64,000 bases of DNA from Mesorhizobium prunaredense (GCF_900156895.1 NZ_FTPD01000034.1:201994-265993); one strand, 5' to 3'; positions 7,571-16,715 are shown, numbered from the stretch's first letter. Numbers and translations are program-made. Notes: generated by a model not told the origin, from the letters alone.

Positions 7571-9088
7571 TCAGGCCGCGTCGCCGAACGAGGACTGAAT
7601 GATCTTTTCCTCGGTCAGTTCGTCGCGACCAAGCTTGGCGACGATCCGGCCGTTCTTGAAGACATAGATATGGTGGCAATTGTCGAGCTCTTCGGTTTCC
7701 GTGGTGTACCAGAGGAAGGTGCGGCCGCGGCCGGCCTCTTCGCGCACGAGGTCGTAGACTTCGAGCTTGGTGCCGATGTCGACGCCGCGCATCGGATCGT
7801 CCATCAGCACGATCTTGGCGTCGGAGCCGAGCGCCCGGGCAAACAGGACCTTCTGCTGGTTGCCGCCGGACAGCGAGAAGATGTTGTTGTTCATGTCGGG
7901 GGTGCGGATGCCGATTTTCTTTTGCCAGAAGTCGGCGAGCTCGGCTTCGCGCTGCGGCGAGATCAGCAGGCCGTTGCGCAATCGCGCCAGCGAGCGGATG
8001 CCGATGTTTTGCGCAATCGACCACTGCGGGAAAATCCCGTCAGACTGGCGGTCGCCGGCCACCAGCGCCACCGGCGCGGTGACTTCGATGCCGGTCTTGG
8101 CGCGAGCCGCAGCGGCGGCGAAGATCGCCAGCAGCAGGTCGGTCTGGCCGTGGCCGGCAAGCCCGGCAAGGCCGATGATCTCGCCGGCATGCGCCACAAG
8201 TTCGTTGCCATCCTGTTGCCGCGCCGGGCGGGCCCGGACCCGCAGCGGGCCGGTTTCCGGCTTTTGGATCGCGATTTCGGCCGCGATCTTCTCACGCGCT
8301 TCCGCTCCACCCATGGTCGTCACCAGCCTGTCGCGATCGAAAGCCTTAGCCGCATCCGACGCAACGACCTTGCCGTCGCGCATCACCACGATGCGGTCGG
8401 CATTCCCGAGCACCTCGCCCAGAACATGCGAGATCAGGATGCAGCTCTTGCCCCCGGCGACAAAACGCCGGACGAAGGCCAGCAACTGGCCGGCCGTGTG
8501 CGCGTCGAGCGAGGATGTCGGCTCGTCGAGGATGACCAGCTCGAGCGGATCCTGCGTCACCGTGAAGGCACGCGCCACCTCGACCATCTGCCGCTTGCCG
8601 ATGGAAAGGTCGCTGGCGATATCGGCGGCGGAGATGCTGTGGTCCGGGAAGATCTCGTCGAGCTTGGCCGTGATGAGATCGGCAGCCTTGCGTCGCCAGC
8701 CGAGGCCGCGCAATGCCGGGTGGTTGATACGCGTGTTCTCGGCAACGCTGAGGTTCGGGCAGAGCGAGAGTTCCTGGAACACGCAGCGTATGCCGAGCTG
8801 CTGGGCGCGCGGCACCGAATAATTGTCTTCGACGCGGCTGCGCACCGCGATCTGACCGCTCTCGGGTATAAGCGTGCCGGCCACCATATGCATGAGCGTC
8901 GACTTGCCCGCGCCATTGTGGCCGACGAGCCCGACGCATTCACCGGAACCGACGTGGAAATCGACGCCGGCGAGCGCCCTGACGGCGCCGAAATGTTTTT
9001 CGGCTCCGTCCAGTCTGATGATGTCCATATTGGCGGCGCCGGAATGTTTTTCGGCGCCGTCCAGCCTGACGATGTCTGCGTTAGGCAT
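7571..9088 (-). CDS. Sugar ABC transporter ATP-binding protein (RbsA/XylG-type, two ATPase domains)
   Basis: A double-domain ATPase of 505 aa from the first ATG. Domain 1 has Walker A GHNGAGKST at about residues 56-64 and the variant signature LSIGKRQMVE; domain 2 has a degenerate P-loop (GLAGHGQTD) and a canonical LSGGNQQKV, the usual RbsA asymmetry. The first 17 codons after Asn-Ala repeat almost exactly in the next 17 (DIVRLDGAEKH.. / DIIRLDGAEKH..), a 51-nt tandem duplication. The second Met (start at 9028) aligns with the normal family start, so the true product may be 485 aa. Third to last gene of the SBP-ATPase-permease-permease operon. Confidence 0.88.
   Translation of the reverse strand: MPNADIVRLDGAEKHSGAANMDIIRLDGAEKHFGAVRALAGVDFHVGSGECVGLVGHNGAGKSTLMHMVAGTLIPESGQIAVRSRVEDNYSVPRAQQLGIRCVFQELSLCPNLSVAENTRINHPALRGLGWRRKAADLITAKLDEIFPDHSISAADIASDLSIGKRQMVEVARAFTVTQDPLELVILDEPTSSLDAHTAGQLLAFVRRFVAGGKSCILISHVLGEVLGNADRIVVMRDGKVVASDAAKAFDRDRLVTTMGGAEAREKIAAEIAIQKPETGPLRVRARPARQQDGNELVAHAGEIIGLAGLAGHGQTDLLLAIFAAAAARAKTGIEVTAPVALVAGDRQSDGIFPQWSIAQNIGIRSLARLRNGLLISPQREAELADFWQKKIGIRTPDMNNNIFSLSGGNQQKVLFARALGSDAKIVLMDDPMRGVDIGTKLEVYDLVREEAGRGRTFLWYTTETEELDNCHHIYVFKNGRIVAKLGRDELTEEKIIQSSFGDAA
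8975..9076 (-). repeat. 51-nt in-frame tandem duplication at 5' end of the ATPase gene
   Basis: Two adjacent 51-nt units encode DIVRLDGAEKHSGAANM and DIIRLDGAEKHFGAVRA. Differences are few and scattered. The duplication keeps the frame and adds an extra N-terminal segment to the ATPase or, if the internal ATG is used, lies in the leader. Confidence 0.8.
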
Positions 9089-9133
9089 CCCTAGCGATGT
9101 CCGGTTGGCGATGCAGCTGACAATGTGCCACGT

Positions 9134-10147
9134 TCACTTGATGTTGGCTTTGATGGCTGCGATGGCGTCTTCCTGTGTGTATTCGTGGCTGGCCACACCA
9201 CCCTTGGGGATTTTCGGCAGCGCAGCCTCGAAATCATCCTGGGTGAACGCGAGGTATGGCACCAAGAGATCATGCGGGATGTCGGTGCGGCCGTCGAGCA
9301 CCTGCTGCGCTACCCAGAAAGCCAGCGACGATACGCCCGGCGCGATGGAGGCCGACCAGGTCTGATAGCCGTCCTTGTCCTTCTGTTCCTTCCACCATTG
9401 CAGCTCGTCCTGGCGATTGCCCATGATGATGGTCGGGCGCGGTTTGCCGGCGGCGGCGAAAGCCTGTGCCGCGCCATAGCCGTCGCCGCCCTGATCGACG
9501 ACGCCGACGATTTCCGGCAGCGACGGCAGGATCGTCGCGACCGCCTTCTGTGCTGTGGTCTGATCCCAGTCGCCGGTCACCGAACCGACGATCTTGAACT
9601 CGGGGTGAGCGGCGACGCCTTCCAGAATTCCGGCATGAATGGCGTCATCGATCGACGTGCCGGCAAGGCCGCGGATTTCCAGCAGATTGCCGCCCTTGGG
9701 CTGGAATTTGGCCATCTGCTCGACTTCCTGCTTGCCCATGTCCTTGAAGTCAACGACCACACGGTAGGCGCAGGGCTCGGTGACGATGCCATCAAAGGAA
9801 ACGACGACGATGCCGGCGTCGCAGGCCTGCTTGATGGCGCCGTTGAGCGCGTCCGGCGAGGCGGCGTTGATGACGATCGCGTCATAGCCTTGGAGGATCA
9901 GGTTCTGGACCTGGGCTGCCTGGGTCGGCACTTCCTTGTCGGCCGTCGTGAAGATGTCCGCGGCGGCGACCACCTTGTCTTCGACCGCCTTCTTGGTGAC
10001 GATGCCGTAGCTGTCGAGCATCGCCTGGCGCCATGAATTGCCGGCATAATTGTTGGAGAAGGCGATCTTCTTGTCGCTGGTATCGGCCAGTGCGGTGCCT
10101 GACGCGAGCATCGCCGCGAATGCCCCCAAAACGAGCATTTTCTTCAT
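9134..10147 (-). CDS. Sugar ABC transporter periplasmic substrate-binding protein
   Basis: A 337-residue class I (ribose-type) periplasmic binding protein, first gene of the operon. The N-terminus is a signal peptide (MKKMLVLGAFAAMLASGTALA, cleavage near residue 22). The two lobes are recognisable from 'KKIAFSNNYAGNSWRQAML' and 'QGYDAIVINAASPDALNGAI' onward to 'VVDQGGDGYGAAQAF'. A good GGAGGAGT ribosome binding site precedes the ATG. Such proteins bind sugars or sugar-like ligands; here the ligand is unknown. A 45-base gap separates it from the ATPase gene. Confidence 0.88.
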   Translation of the reverse strand: MKKMLVLGAFAAMLASGTALADTSDKKIAFSNNYAGNSWRQAMLDSYGIVTKKAVEDKVVAAADIFTTADKEVPTQAAQVQNLILQGYDAIVINAASPDALNGAIKQACDAGIVVVSFDGIVTEPCAYRVVVDFKDMGKQEVEQMAKFQPKGGNLLEIRGLAGTSIDDAIHAGILEGVAAHPEFKIVGSVTGDWDQTTAQKAVATILPSLPEIVGVVDQGGDGYGAAQAFAAAGKPRPTIIMGNRQDELQWWKEQKDKDGYQTWSASIAPGVSSLAFWVAQQVLDGRTDIPHDLLVPYLAFTQDDFEAALPKIPKGGVASHEYTQEDAIAAIKANIK

Positions 10148-10356
10148 GTCATACTCCTCCCTGAGTTGCTGATCTTTTGTAGACTGCTGATGGTTGTTAA
10201 AATTCGCGTCCCTGTTTTTTATCTATTGTCAGACAAATTCAGATGGCTCGCAAGCTGTCAACTGCAATCCGCGCAGAGTTGGCGATCAACTTGCGGTGCA
10301 ATGATTGAAAAGCCTTTGGCTCATGGGCTAGGGAAGGGTCTGGAGGCCGAAATCGA

Positions 10357-12753
10357 ATGGCAGTGACGCCGACTGTTGCGCCGGGCGCACCCGGAATTCC
10401 GGCGCGCTGGACCTCGAGCGCCAAGAGCGGCGTCGGAACCGCGCTTTCGCCGGCATGTCCTGTCTGGTTCACGATCAGCCACGGCATCCTCAACGAGGTC
10501 TATTATCCCCGCCTCGACAGCGCCTGCACCCGAGACATGGGTCTGGTCGTCACCGGCCCCGGCGGCTGTTTCTCGGAAGAGAAGCGCGATGCCGTGCACA
10601 GCCTCGAGCCGTTCGAGGACGGCGTGCCCGCCTACAGGCTGGTCAACACCGCCGCCACCTACCGGATCGAAAAGCGTATCGTTACGGATTCGGAACATCC
10701 TGCTTTGCTGCAGGAAATCAGCTTCACGCCGCTGAGAGGCACACAGGCCGACCACCGCGTCTACGCGCTGCTGGCGCCGCATCTGGTCAACGCCGGCATG
10801 GCCAACACCGCCTGGGTCGGCGACCACGAGGGAACGCCTGTCCTGTTTGCATCGGGACGTGGCGTTTGCCTAGCGCTCGCCTCGTCGCTGCCCTGGGGAG
10901 CATGCTCGGCCGGCTATGTCGGCGTCTCCGACGGCTGGCAGCAACTCCGTCGCGACGGCCGGCTCGACCAGGCTTGCCGCAGGGCCGAGGACGGCAATGT
11001 CGCGCTGACCGGGGAGATCGGCTTTTCGGCCGCGAACACCCGGGCGCTGCTGGCGCTGGGTTTCGGAACGACGCCGCAAGAGGCGGCGGAAAATGCCTCG
11101 GCCAGCCTGAAGCGAGGCTTTGCGCCCGCCGCCGAATCGTATGTCGAAAAATGGCGGGAGTGGCAGGCTAGCTTGCTGCCGCTGGACCGGCATATAGCGG
11201 GGATCAACACCTATCGCCTCAGCACAGCGGTTCTGGCAACGCATCGCTCATCCACCGGAGCGGCCGTCGCCAGCCTGTCGATCCCGTGGGGCTTCAGCAA
11301 GGGCGATGACGATATCGGCGGCTATCATCTGGTCTGGCCGCGCGACCTGGTCGAAACCGCGGGCGGCTTCCTCGCCGCCGGCGATCCGGCGCAAGCGCTT
11401 GAGATCCTCGCCTATCTCCGCTCGATCCAGCAGCCGGATGGGCATTGGCCGCAGAACGCCTGGCTCGACGGATCAGCCTATTGGCCGGGCATCCAGATGG
11501 ACGAATGCGCGTTTCCGCTGCTGCTCGCAGACGCGCTGCGCCGGGCTGGGCATCTGGCAGACGCCGCGTTGCGCTCCTTCATGCCAATGATCGAGCGCGC
11601 CGCTTCCTACGTCGTGCGCAACGGTCCGGTCACCGGCGAAGACCGCTGGGAAGAGGATGCCGGCTACAGCCCGTTCACGCTGGCCGTCGAGATCGCCGCC
11701 CTGCTGGCCGCGGCCGACATGTTCGAAACTTGCGGCAAAGCAAAGCCGGCAAACTATCTGCGGGAAACCGCCGATGTCTGGAACGACCAGATCGAGCCCT
11801 GGACCTATGTCACCGGCACTCCACTCGGCAAAGAGGTCGGCGTCGAGGGCTATTATGTCCGCATCGCGCCGCCCGACACCGCCGGCGCGGCGTCGCCGAA
11901 GGACGGCTATGTGCCGATAAAGAACCGGCCGCCGGGCGATAGCGACCGGCCGGCCGAGGCGATCGTCAGCCCGGATGCGCTGGCGCTCGTCCGCTTCGGC
12001 CTCAGGGCCGCCGACGATCCGCGCATCGTCGGCACGGTCAAGGTCATCGATGCGCAGCTGCGCTGCGACCTGCCGCAGGGGCCTGTCTGGTATCGCTATA
12101 CCAGCGACGGCTATGGCGAGCACGCCAACGGCGCGCCCTTCGACGGGACCGGCCAGGGCCGGCCCTGGCCGCTGCTGGTCGGCGAGCGCGCCCATTACGA
12201 ACTGGCGGCGGGACGCAAGGACAAAGCAGCGAGCCTGTTAAAGGCCCTGGAGGATTCTGCCGGGTCTGGCGCCCTGCTGCCGGAGCAGGTCTGGGATGGT
12301 CCCGACATGGCCGAACACGAACTGCGGCACGGCGGACCGTCGGGCAGCGCCATGCCTCTGGTCTGGGCGCATTCGGAGCATATCAAGCTGCTGCGCTCGC
12401 TCAATGACGGCGCCGTCTTCGACATGCCGCCGCAAGGCGTGAAACGCTACATCGAGGACAGGACCGTGGCGCCGCGCCGGACATGGCGCTTCAATCACAA
12501 GCTCCGCGCCATGCCCGCCGGCAAGCTGCTGCGCATCGAACTGCTGGCCCGGGCAGTGGTCCATTGGAGCAACGATAATTGGGCAATCGTCCATGACGCC
12601 GCGACGATCGAGAACGCCTTCGGCATCCATCTCACAGACCTGCCCGTTGCCGATGTTCCGCCGGGCGATATGATCGTCTTTACTTTTTTCTGGCCCGATG
12701 CCGGCCGTTGGGAGAATGTCGACTTTTCCGTCGGTATCGACAAGCCGGACTAG
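10357..12753 (+). CDS. GH15 glucoamylase / glucodextranase-like glycoside hydrolase
   Basis: A 798-residue glucan hydrolase releasing glucose from non-reducing ends. The first ~270 residues form the beta-sandwich N domain of bacterial glucoamylases ('NEVYYPRLDSACTRDMGLVV'). The (alpha/alpha)6 catalytic domain follows: 'WPRDLVETAGGFLAAGD', the acid Glu in RWEEDAGYSP near residue 432, and the base Glu in LLPEQVWD near 644. A further ~110 residues at the C-terminus resemble domain D of glucodextranases. No signal peptide is visible, so it is probably cytoplasmic, acting on imported or storage glucan. It heads the cluster with gnd, zwf and ppgK on the same strand. Confidence 0.85.
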   Translation: MAVTPTVAPGAPGIPARWTSSAKSGVGTALSPACPVWFTISHGILNEVYYPRLDSACTRDMGLVVTGPGGCFSEEKRDAVHSLEPFEDGVPAYRLVNTAATYRIEKRIVTDSEHPALLQEISFTPLRGTQADHRVYALLAPHLVNAGMANTAWVGDHEGTPVLFASGRGVCLALASSLPWGACSAGYVGVSDGWQQLRRDGRLDQACRRAEDGNVALTGEIGFSAANTRALLALGFGTTPQEAAENASASLKRGFAPAAESYVEKWREWQASLLPLDRHIAGINTYRLSTAVLATHRSSTGAAVASLSIPWGFSKGDDDIGGYHLVWPRDLVETAGGFLAAGDPAQALEILAYLRSIQQPDGHWPQNAWLDGSAYWPGIQMDECAFPLLLADALRRAGHLADAALRSFMPMIERAASYVVRNGPVTGEDRWEEDAGYSPFTLAVEIAALLAAADMFETCGKAKPANYLRETADVWNDQIEPWTYVTGTPLGKEVGVEGYYVRIAPPDTAGAASPKDGYVPIKNRPPGDSDRPAEAIVSPDALALVRFGLRAADDPRIVGTVKVIDAQLRCDLPQGPVWYRYTSDGYGEHANGAPFDGTGQGRPWPLLVGERAHYELAAGRKDKAASLLKALEDSAGSGALLPEQVWDGPDMAEHELRHGGPSGSAMPLVWAHSEHIKLLRSLNDGAVFDMPPQGVKRYIEDRTVAPRRTWRFNHKLRAMPAGKLLRIELLARAVVHWSNDNWAIVHDAATIENAFGIHLTDLPVADVPPGDMIVFTFFWPDAGRWENVDFSVGIDKPD

Positions 12754-12840
12754 AGCATGATCCCGAACCGAGGTCCGCGTTAGCGAAAAATGGAAGCCGG
12801 TTTTGCTTCGCTGACCTTCGGTTCGGAAAAGATCATGCTC
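12753..12840. repeat. Palindromic intergenic repeat (GAGCATGATC family)
   Basis: Inverted arms GAGCATGATC and GATCATGCTC enclose further complementary blocks (GAACCGA.GTC / GAC.TTCGGTTC and AGCGAAAA / TTTTGCTTCGCT). The left end overlaps the glucoamylase stop codon. This repeat type is widespread in rhizobial genomes. It could stabilise or end the upstream transcript, which is inference. Confidence 0.75.
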
Positions 12841-12891
12841 CAGCGATAGAGCAAGTAGATCTTCTATCCCTCAAGAAGCAGGACGAAAAAC

Positions 12892-13908
12892 ATGCAGATC
12901 GGAATGATGGGACTGGGCAGGATGGGCGCCAACATGGTGCGGCGCCTGCTGCGCGATGGCCACGAATGCGTGGTCTACGACATCAACCCGGCCAGCGTTG
13001 AAGCCCTTGTGACGGCTGGCGCGATCGGAGCCGCTTCGATGGAGGAGTTCGTCGGCAAGCTGACCAAGCCGCGCAGCGCCTGGCTGATGCTGCCGGCGGC
13101 GATCACCAGCCGGGTCGTCGACCAGGTGGCCGACCTGATGGAGCCGGGCGACATCATCGTCGACGGCGGCAATTCCTATTATCACGAGGCTGTCGACCAT
13201 GCCGCGCGCCTGGCATCGAAAGGCTTGAACTATGTCGATGTCGGCACCAGCGGCGGCGTCTGGGGCCTCGAGCGCGGCTATTGCCTGATGATCGGCGGCC
13301 CCGACAGCGCGGTCCAGCATCTCGATCCGGTCTTCGCCACCCTGGCGCCGGGCGCCGATGCCGGAGTGCCCGCCCCCGGCAAGGATGCCGGAACCGCCCC
13401 CTTCGGCTATCTCCACTGCGGACCGAGCGGCGCCGGCCATTTCGTCAAGATGGTCCACAACGGCATCGAGTACGGCGTCATGGCCGCCTATGCCGAGGGC
13501 ATGAACATCCTGAGGTCGGCGAATGCGGGCAAGAGACAGCGGACGGCCGACGCTGAAACCAGTCCATTGGAAAACCCGCAATATTACCAGTTCGACATCG
13601 ATATCGCCGAGGTAGCCGAGGTCTGGCGGCATGGCAGCGTCATCGGCTCCTGGCTGCTCGACCTCACGGCAGGCGCGTTGAAGGCCGATTCGGGGCTGAC
13701 GCAGTTCGGCGGACGGGTTTCGGATTCCGGCGAAGGCCGCTGGACGCTGAAGGCGGCGATCGACACCGGCGTGCCGGCGCCGGTTCTGTCCTCGGCCCTG
13801 TTCGACCGGTTCTCCTCGCAGGGCGAATCCGAATTCGCCGACAAGCTGCTGTCCGCCATGCGCTATGCCTTTGGCGGCCATGTCGAAAAGCCGAAGACTG
13901 GCTCGTGA
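12892..13908 (+). CDS. gnd: 6-phosphogluconate dehydrogenase, decarboxylating (short GntZ/YqeC type)
   Basis: Oxidatively decarboxylates 6-phosphogluconate to ribulose 5-phosphate. At 338 aa it belongs to the short form rather than the ~470-residue Gnd. The N-terminal Rossmann motif GLGRMGANMV is at residues 6-15, 'DGGNSYYHEA' is the substrate-binding region, and 'GPSGAGHFVKMVHNGIEYG' carries the catalytic Lys near residue 186. An AGGA motif precedes the ATG. It is followed after 16 bases by zwf, the enzyme two steps upstream in the oxidative pentose phosphate pathway. Short-form enzymes often prefer NAD; cofactor use is not certain here. Confidence 0.9.
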   Translation: MQIGMMGLGRMGANMVRRLLRDGHECVVYDINPASVEALVTAGAIGAASMEEFVGKLTKPRSAWLMLPAAITSRVVDQVADLMEPGDIIVDGGNSYYHEAVDHAARLASKGLNYVDVGTSGGVWGLERGYCLMIGGPDSAVQHLDPVFATLAPGADAGVPAPGKDAGTAPFGYLHCGPSGAGHFVKMVHNGIEYGVMAAYAEGMNILRSANAGKRQRTADAETSPLENPQYYQFDIDIAEVAEVWRHGSVIGSWLLDLTAGALKADSGLTQFGGRVSDSGEGRWTLKAAIDTGVPAPVLSSALFDRFSSQGESEFADKLLSAMRYAFGGHVEKPKTGS

Positions 13909-13924
13909 CGAGGAAGACACGCTC

Positions 13925-15301
13925 ATGAACCAGGAACGGTCCGACACGCTGGTGCTTTTCGGGGCGACCGGCGACCTCGCCCACAAAAAGATCTTCCCGG
14001 CACTTTATGCCATGGTCGCCAAGGGAACGCTCACCGAGCCGGTGATCGGCGTCGCTTTCGACGCCTGGGACCTGAAGCAGTTGCAAGCGCGGGCCCGCGA
14101 CGGCATCGTCAAGGCCATCGGCAAGGTCGACGAAAAGATCTTTGCGAAACTTGCCTCGCTGCTTCGCTATGTCAGCGGCGACTACCGCAGCGCCGCGACA
14201 TTCGAGAAGCTGAAAAGCGCGCTCGGAACCGCACAGCACCCGCTGCACTACCTGGCGGTGCCGCCGACCATGTTCGAGACGGTCATCCAGGGGCTGGAAC
14301 AGTCGGGCGCAGCCCAGGGCGCGCGTCTGATGGTGGAAAAGCCTTTCGGTCACGATCTGCAATCGGCGCGCTGGCTGAACCGGGTCCTGCACCTGGTCTT
14401 CGACGAGCAGTCGATCTTTCGCATCGACCATTATCTCGGCAAGGAGGCGATCCAGAACCTGCTCTATTTCCGCTTCGCCAATTCCTTTCTCGAGCCGATC
14501 TGGAACCGCAATTTCGTCGAGAGCGTGCAGATCACCATGGCCGAGGATTTCGGGGTCGAGGGCCGCGGCCGCTTCTACGACGAGGTCGGCTGCATCCGCG
14601 ACGTCATCGAGAATCATCTGCTCAACATCCTGCTGCTGCTGGCCATGGAGCCGCCCGTTGGCCGCTCGGCTGACGATCTGATCGACGAGAAGGTGCAGGT
14701 GCTGCGGGCGATCCGGACGCTGACCAAGGACGATGTCGTGCGCGGCCAATTCAAAGGCTATCTCAGCGAGCCGGGCGTCGCGCCGAATTCGCCGGTCGAG
14801 ACCTTCGCGGCGGTGCGTTTCTTCGTCGACACCTGGCGCTGGCGCGACGTGCCCTTCTTCATCCGCGCCGGCAAATGCATACCGGTGCACGCCACCGAGG
14901 TCATCGTGCGGCTGAAGCGGCCGCCGCTCGACGTCTTCGACCCGATCAAACCGGGCGACGCCAACTACGTGCGCTTCCGCATCGACCCGCAGGTGGCGAT
15001 CTCGATCGGCGCCCAGCGCAAGGCCGCCGGCGACGACATGGTCGGCGAGCAGGTCGAACTCACTGCGCTTGACGACAGCAAGGGCGACATGCCGCCCTAT
15101 GAGCGGCTGATCGGCGACGCCATGAACGGCAACGGCCAGTTGTTCACCCGCCAGGACGCCAGCGAACTCGCCTGGCGGATCGTCGGCCCGGTCCTTGGCG
15201 ACACCACCCCGCCACACCTTTATGAGCCGGGGACATGGGGTCCCGCCGATGCGATGGCCGGGTTCGGACCGCCGAACGGCTGGATCAATCCGGCGAACTG
15301 A
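13925..15301 (+). CDS. zwf: Glucose-6-phosphate 1-dehydrogenase
   Basis: First enzyme of the oxidative pentose phosphate and Entner-Doudoroff routes, 458 aa. The nucleotide-binding GATGDLAHKKIFPALY is at residues 13-28, and the substrate-binding signature RIDHYLGKE with the essential His is near 166-174. The chosen ATG (13925) comes 16 bases after the gnd stop; a longer frame begins inside gnd but gives a non-homologous 20-residue head. No pgl gene for the lactonase step is present nearby, so that activity must be encoded elsewhere. Confidence 0.93.
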   Translation: MNQERSDTLVLFGATGDLAHKKIFPALYAMVAKGTLTEPVIGVAFDAWDLKQLQARARDGIVKAIGKVDEKIFAKLASLLRYVSGDYRSAATFEKLKSALGTAQHPLHYLAVPPTMFETVIQGLEQSGAAQGARLMVEKPFGHDLQSARWLNRVLHLVFDEQSIFRIDHYLGKEAIQNLLYFRFANSFLEPIWNRNFVESVQITMAEDFGVEGRGRFYDEVGCIRDVIENHLLNILLLLAMEPPVGRSADDLIDEKVQVLRAIRTLTKDDVVRGQFKGYLSEPGVAPNSPVETFAAVRFFVDTWRWRDVPFFIRAGKCIPVHATEVIVRLKRPPLDVFDPIKPGDANYVRFRIDPQVAISIGAQRKAAGDDMVGEQVELTALDDSKGDMPPYERLIGDAMNGNGQLFTRQDASELAWRIVGPVLGDTTPPHLYEPGTWGPADAMAGFGPPNGWINPAN

Positions 15302-15318
15302 ACTGGAGGGGCGACGCA

Positions 15319-16023
15319 ATGGCCAAAGCGGCGAAAAAGCCAGCACCGGACAGCGAAAAGATCGTGCTTGCGATCGATATTGGCGGCTCCCATGTCAAGA
15401 TCCTCACCAGCGCCGGCGGCGAGGAGCGCAGAGCCGATTCCGGACCCGGCCTGACGCCGCAGCAGATGATCACGGCTGTGCAGACGCTCGCCGATGGCTT
15501 GCCCTACGACGTCGTCTCGATCGGTTATCCCGGCCCGGTGCACCACAACAGGCCACTGGCCGACCCCGCCAATCTCGGCAAGGGCTGGGTCGGGTGTGAC
15601 TTCGCAACGCAGTTCGGCAAGCCGGTGAAGGTGGTCAACGACGCGCTGATGCAGGCCGTCGGCAGCTATGAGGGCGGGCGCATGCTGTTCCTGGGTCTCG
15701 GAACCGGCCTCGGTGCTGCGATGATCCTCGACAACGTCGCCCAGCCGATGGAGCTCGCGCATCTGCCCTACAAGAAGGGCGGCAGCTTCGAGGACTATGT
15801 CGGCGAACGCGGCCTTGAGAAGCGCGGCAAGAAGAAATGGCGCAAGCACGTCTGCGACGTCGTCGAGCGGCTGCGCGCCGCCCTGCAGCCTGACTATGTG
15901 GTCATCGGCGGCGGCAATGTCGACAAACTCGACGAATTGCCTGCCGGTTGCAGGCGTGGCGACAACACACGCGCGTTCGAAGGGGGATTTCGACTGTGGC
16001 GCGACAAATCCCTGATTGTCTGA
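15319..16023 (+). CDS. ppgK: Polyphosphate glucokinase (ROK family)
   Basis: Phosphorylates glucose to glucose 6-phosphate, probably with polyphosphate. It is a 234-residue ROK-fold protein: phosphate loop 'LAIDIGGSHVKI' near residues 16-27, 'YPGPVHHNRPL', 'NDALMQAVG' with the catalytic Asp, 'LFLGLGTGLGAA', and 'GGSFEDYVGERGLEKRGKKKW', a segment characteristic of polyphosphate glucokinases and unlike the zinc motif of classic ROK kinases. GGAGG at 15305 supports this ATG over the upstream in-frame one inside zwf. In context it would activate glucose freed by the GH15 enzyme for Zwf. Confidence 0.88.
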   Translation: MAKAAKKPAPDSEKIVLAIDIGGSHVKILTSAGGEERRADSGPGLTPQQMITAVQTLADGLPYDVVSIGYPGPVHHNRPLADPANLGKGWVGCDFATQFGKPVKVVNDALMQAVGSYEGGRMLFLGLGTGLGAAMILDNVAQPMELAHLPYKKGGSFEDYVGERGLEKRGKKKWRKHVCDVVERLRAALQPDYVVIGGGNVDKLDELPAGCRRGDNTRAFEGGFRLWRDKSLIV

Positions 16024-16170
16024 TATTATAGCGGTTCGGGCCCAAACCTGTTGATCTGGCCCGGCCGTTAGTATTGTTATTCAAAATAATGTGTGGCGTG
16101 GTGCGGCGTCATTGCGTTATGCAGATTTGCCGACTAGGAATTCTGCGACCCCACTAACGGAGAAAATAGA

Positions 16171-16632
16171 TTGACCGACGACAGCAACAAAGCCCGCAAG
16201 GACATCGACCTTCTCGAGCTGACCGCTCACATCGTGTCCGCTTACGTCGAGAAGAACCGCTTGCCCGCTTCCGGCCTCGGCGATCTCATCGCCAGCGTCA
16301 GCGCGTCGATAGGTGGGCTCGGCCAGCCCGCCGTTCCGGTCGCAGCACCGCTGATTCCGGCGGTCAATCCCAAGAAATCGGTGACGCCGGATTACATCAT
16401 CTGCCTCGAAGACGGCAAGAAGTTCAAATCCCTGAAGCGCCATATCGGCGTTCATTTCGGACTGACGCCGGATGCCTACCGCGCCAAATGGGGCTTGCCG
16501 GCTGACTATCCGATGGTCGCCCCGACCTATGCGGCCTCGCGCTCGCAGTTGGCGAAAGCGATCGGCCTGGGCCGCAAGGCCGCCCCGCCGGCGCCGGTCA
16601 AGAAGACCAGGAAGCCCAAGGCCACGGTCTGA
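16171..16632 (+). CDS. mucR: Ros/MucR family zinc-finger transcriptional regulator
   Basis: A 153-residue DNA-binding regulator of the Ros/MucR family, which controls exopolysaccharide, motility and cell-cycle genes in Rhizobiales. The N-terminal ~65 residues are the oligomerisation region. The finger 'YIICLEDGKKFKSLKRHIGVHFG' spans residues 75-97. The metal ligands would be Cys78, Asp81, His91 and His96, i.e. Asp in place of the second Cys of Ros. The tail is basic (KKTRKPKA). The start is TTG at 16171 with GGAG 11 bases upstream. AT-rich DNA upstream, unusual for the window, fits autoregulation by an AT-binding protein (inference). Several paralogues normally exist, so the symbol is approximate. 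Confidence 0.85.
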   Translation: MTDDSNKARKDIDLLELTAHIVSAYVEKNRLPASGLGDLIASVSASIGGLGQPAVPVAAPLIPAVNPKKSVTPDYIICLEDGKKFKSLKRHIGVHFGLTPDAYRAKWGLPADYPMVAPTYAASRSQLAKAIGLGRKAAPPAPVKKTRKPKATV

Positions 16633-16688
16633 CAGCGTCGTTCGAAGCCCGGCAAAACGGAAGCCTCGAAGATTGGCGAGAACAGCGC

Positions 16689-16715
16689 TCCCCTCTGTCC
16701 GGCAGGACAGGGGGG
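16689..16715. repeat. Family A hairpin, short copy
   Basis: The inverted repeat CCCCTCTGTCC / GGACAGGGGGG lies in the 284-base gap between the MucR-type gene and the MFS gene. It is a short member of the CCCCCTCTGTCC family also seen at 3148, 46297 and 56381. The rest of the gap shows no gene. Confidence 0.65.

Noticed and set aside
7424..9094. A 556-codon plus-strand frame opposite the sugar ATPase
   Set aside because: Composition is Arg/Asp/His-rich shadow coding; the minus strand has intact Walker and signature motifs.
13664..15346. A 560-codon minus-strand frame opposite zwf
   Set aside because: No recognisable domain and spans two real genes; zwf motifs are intact on the plus strand.
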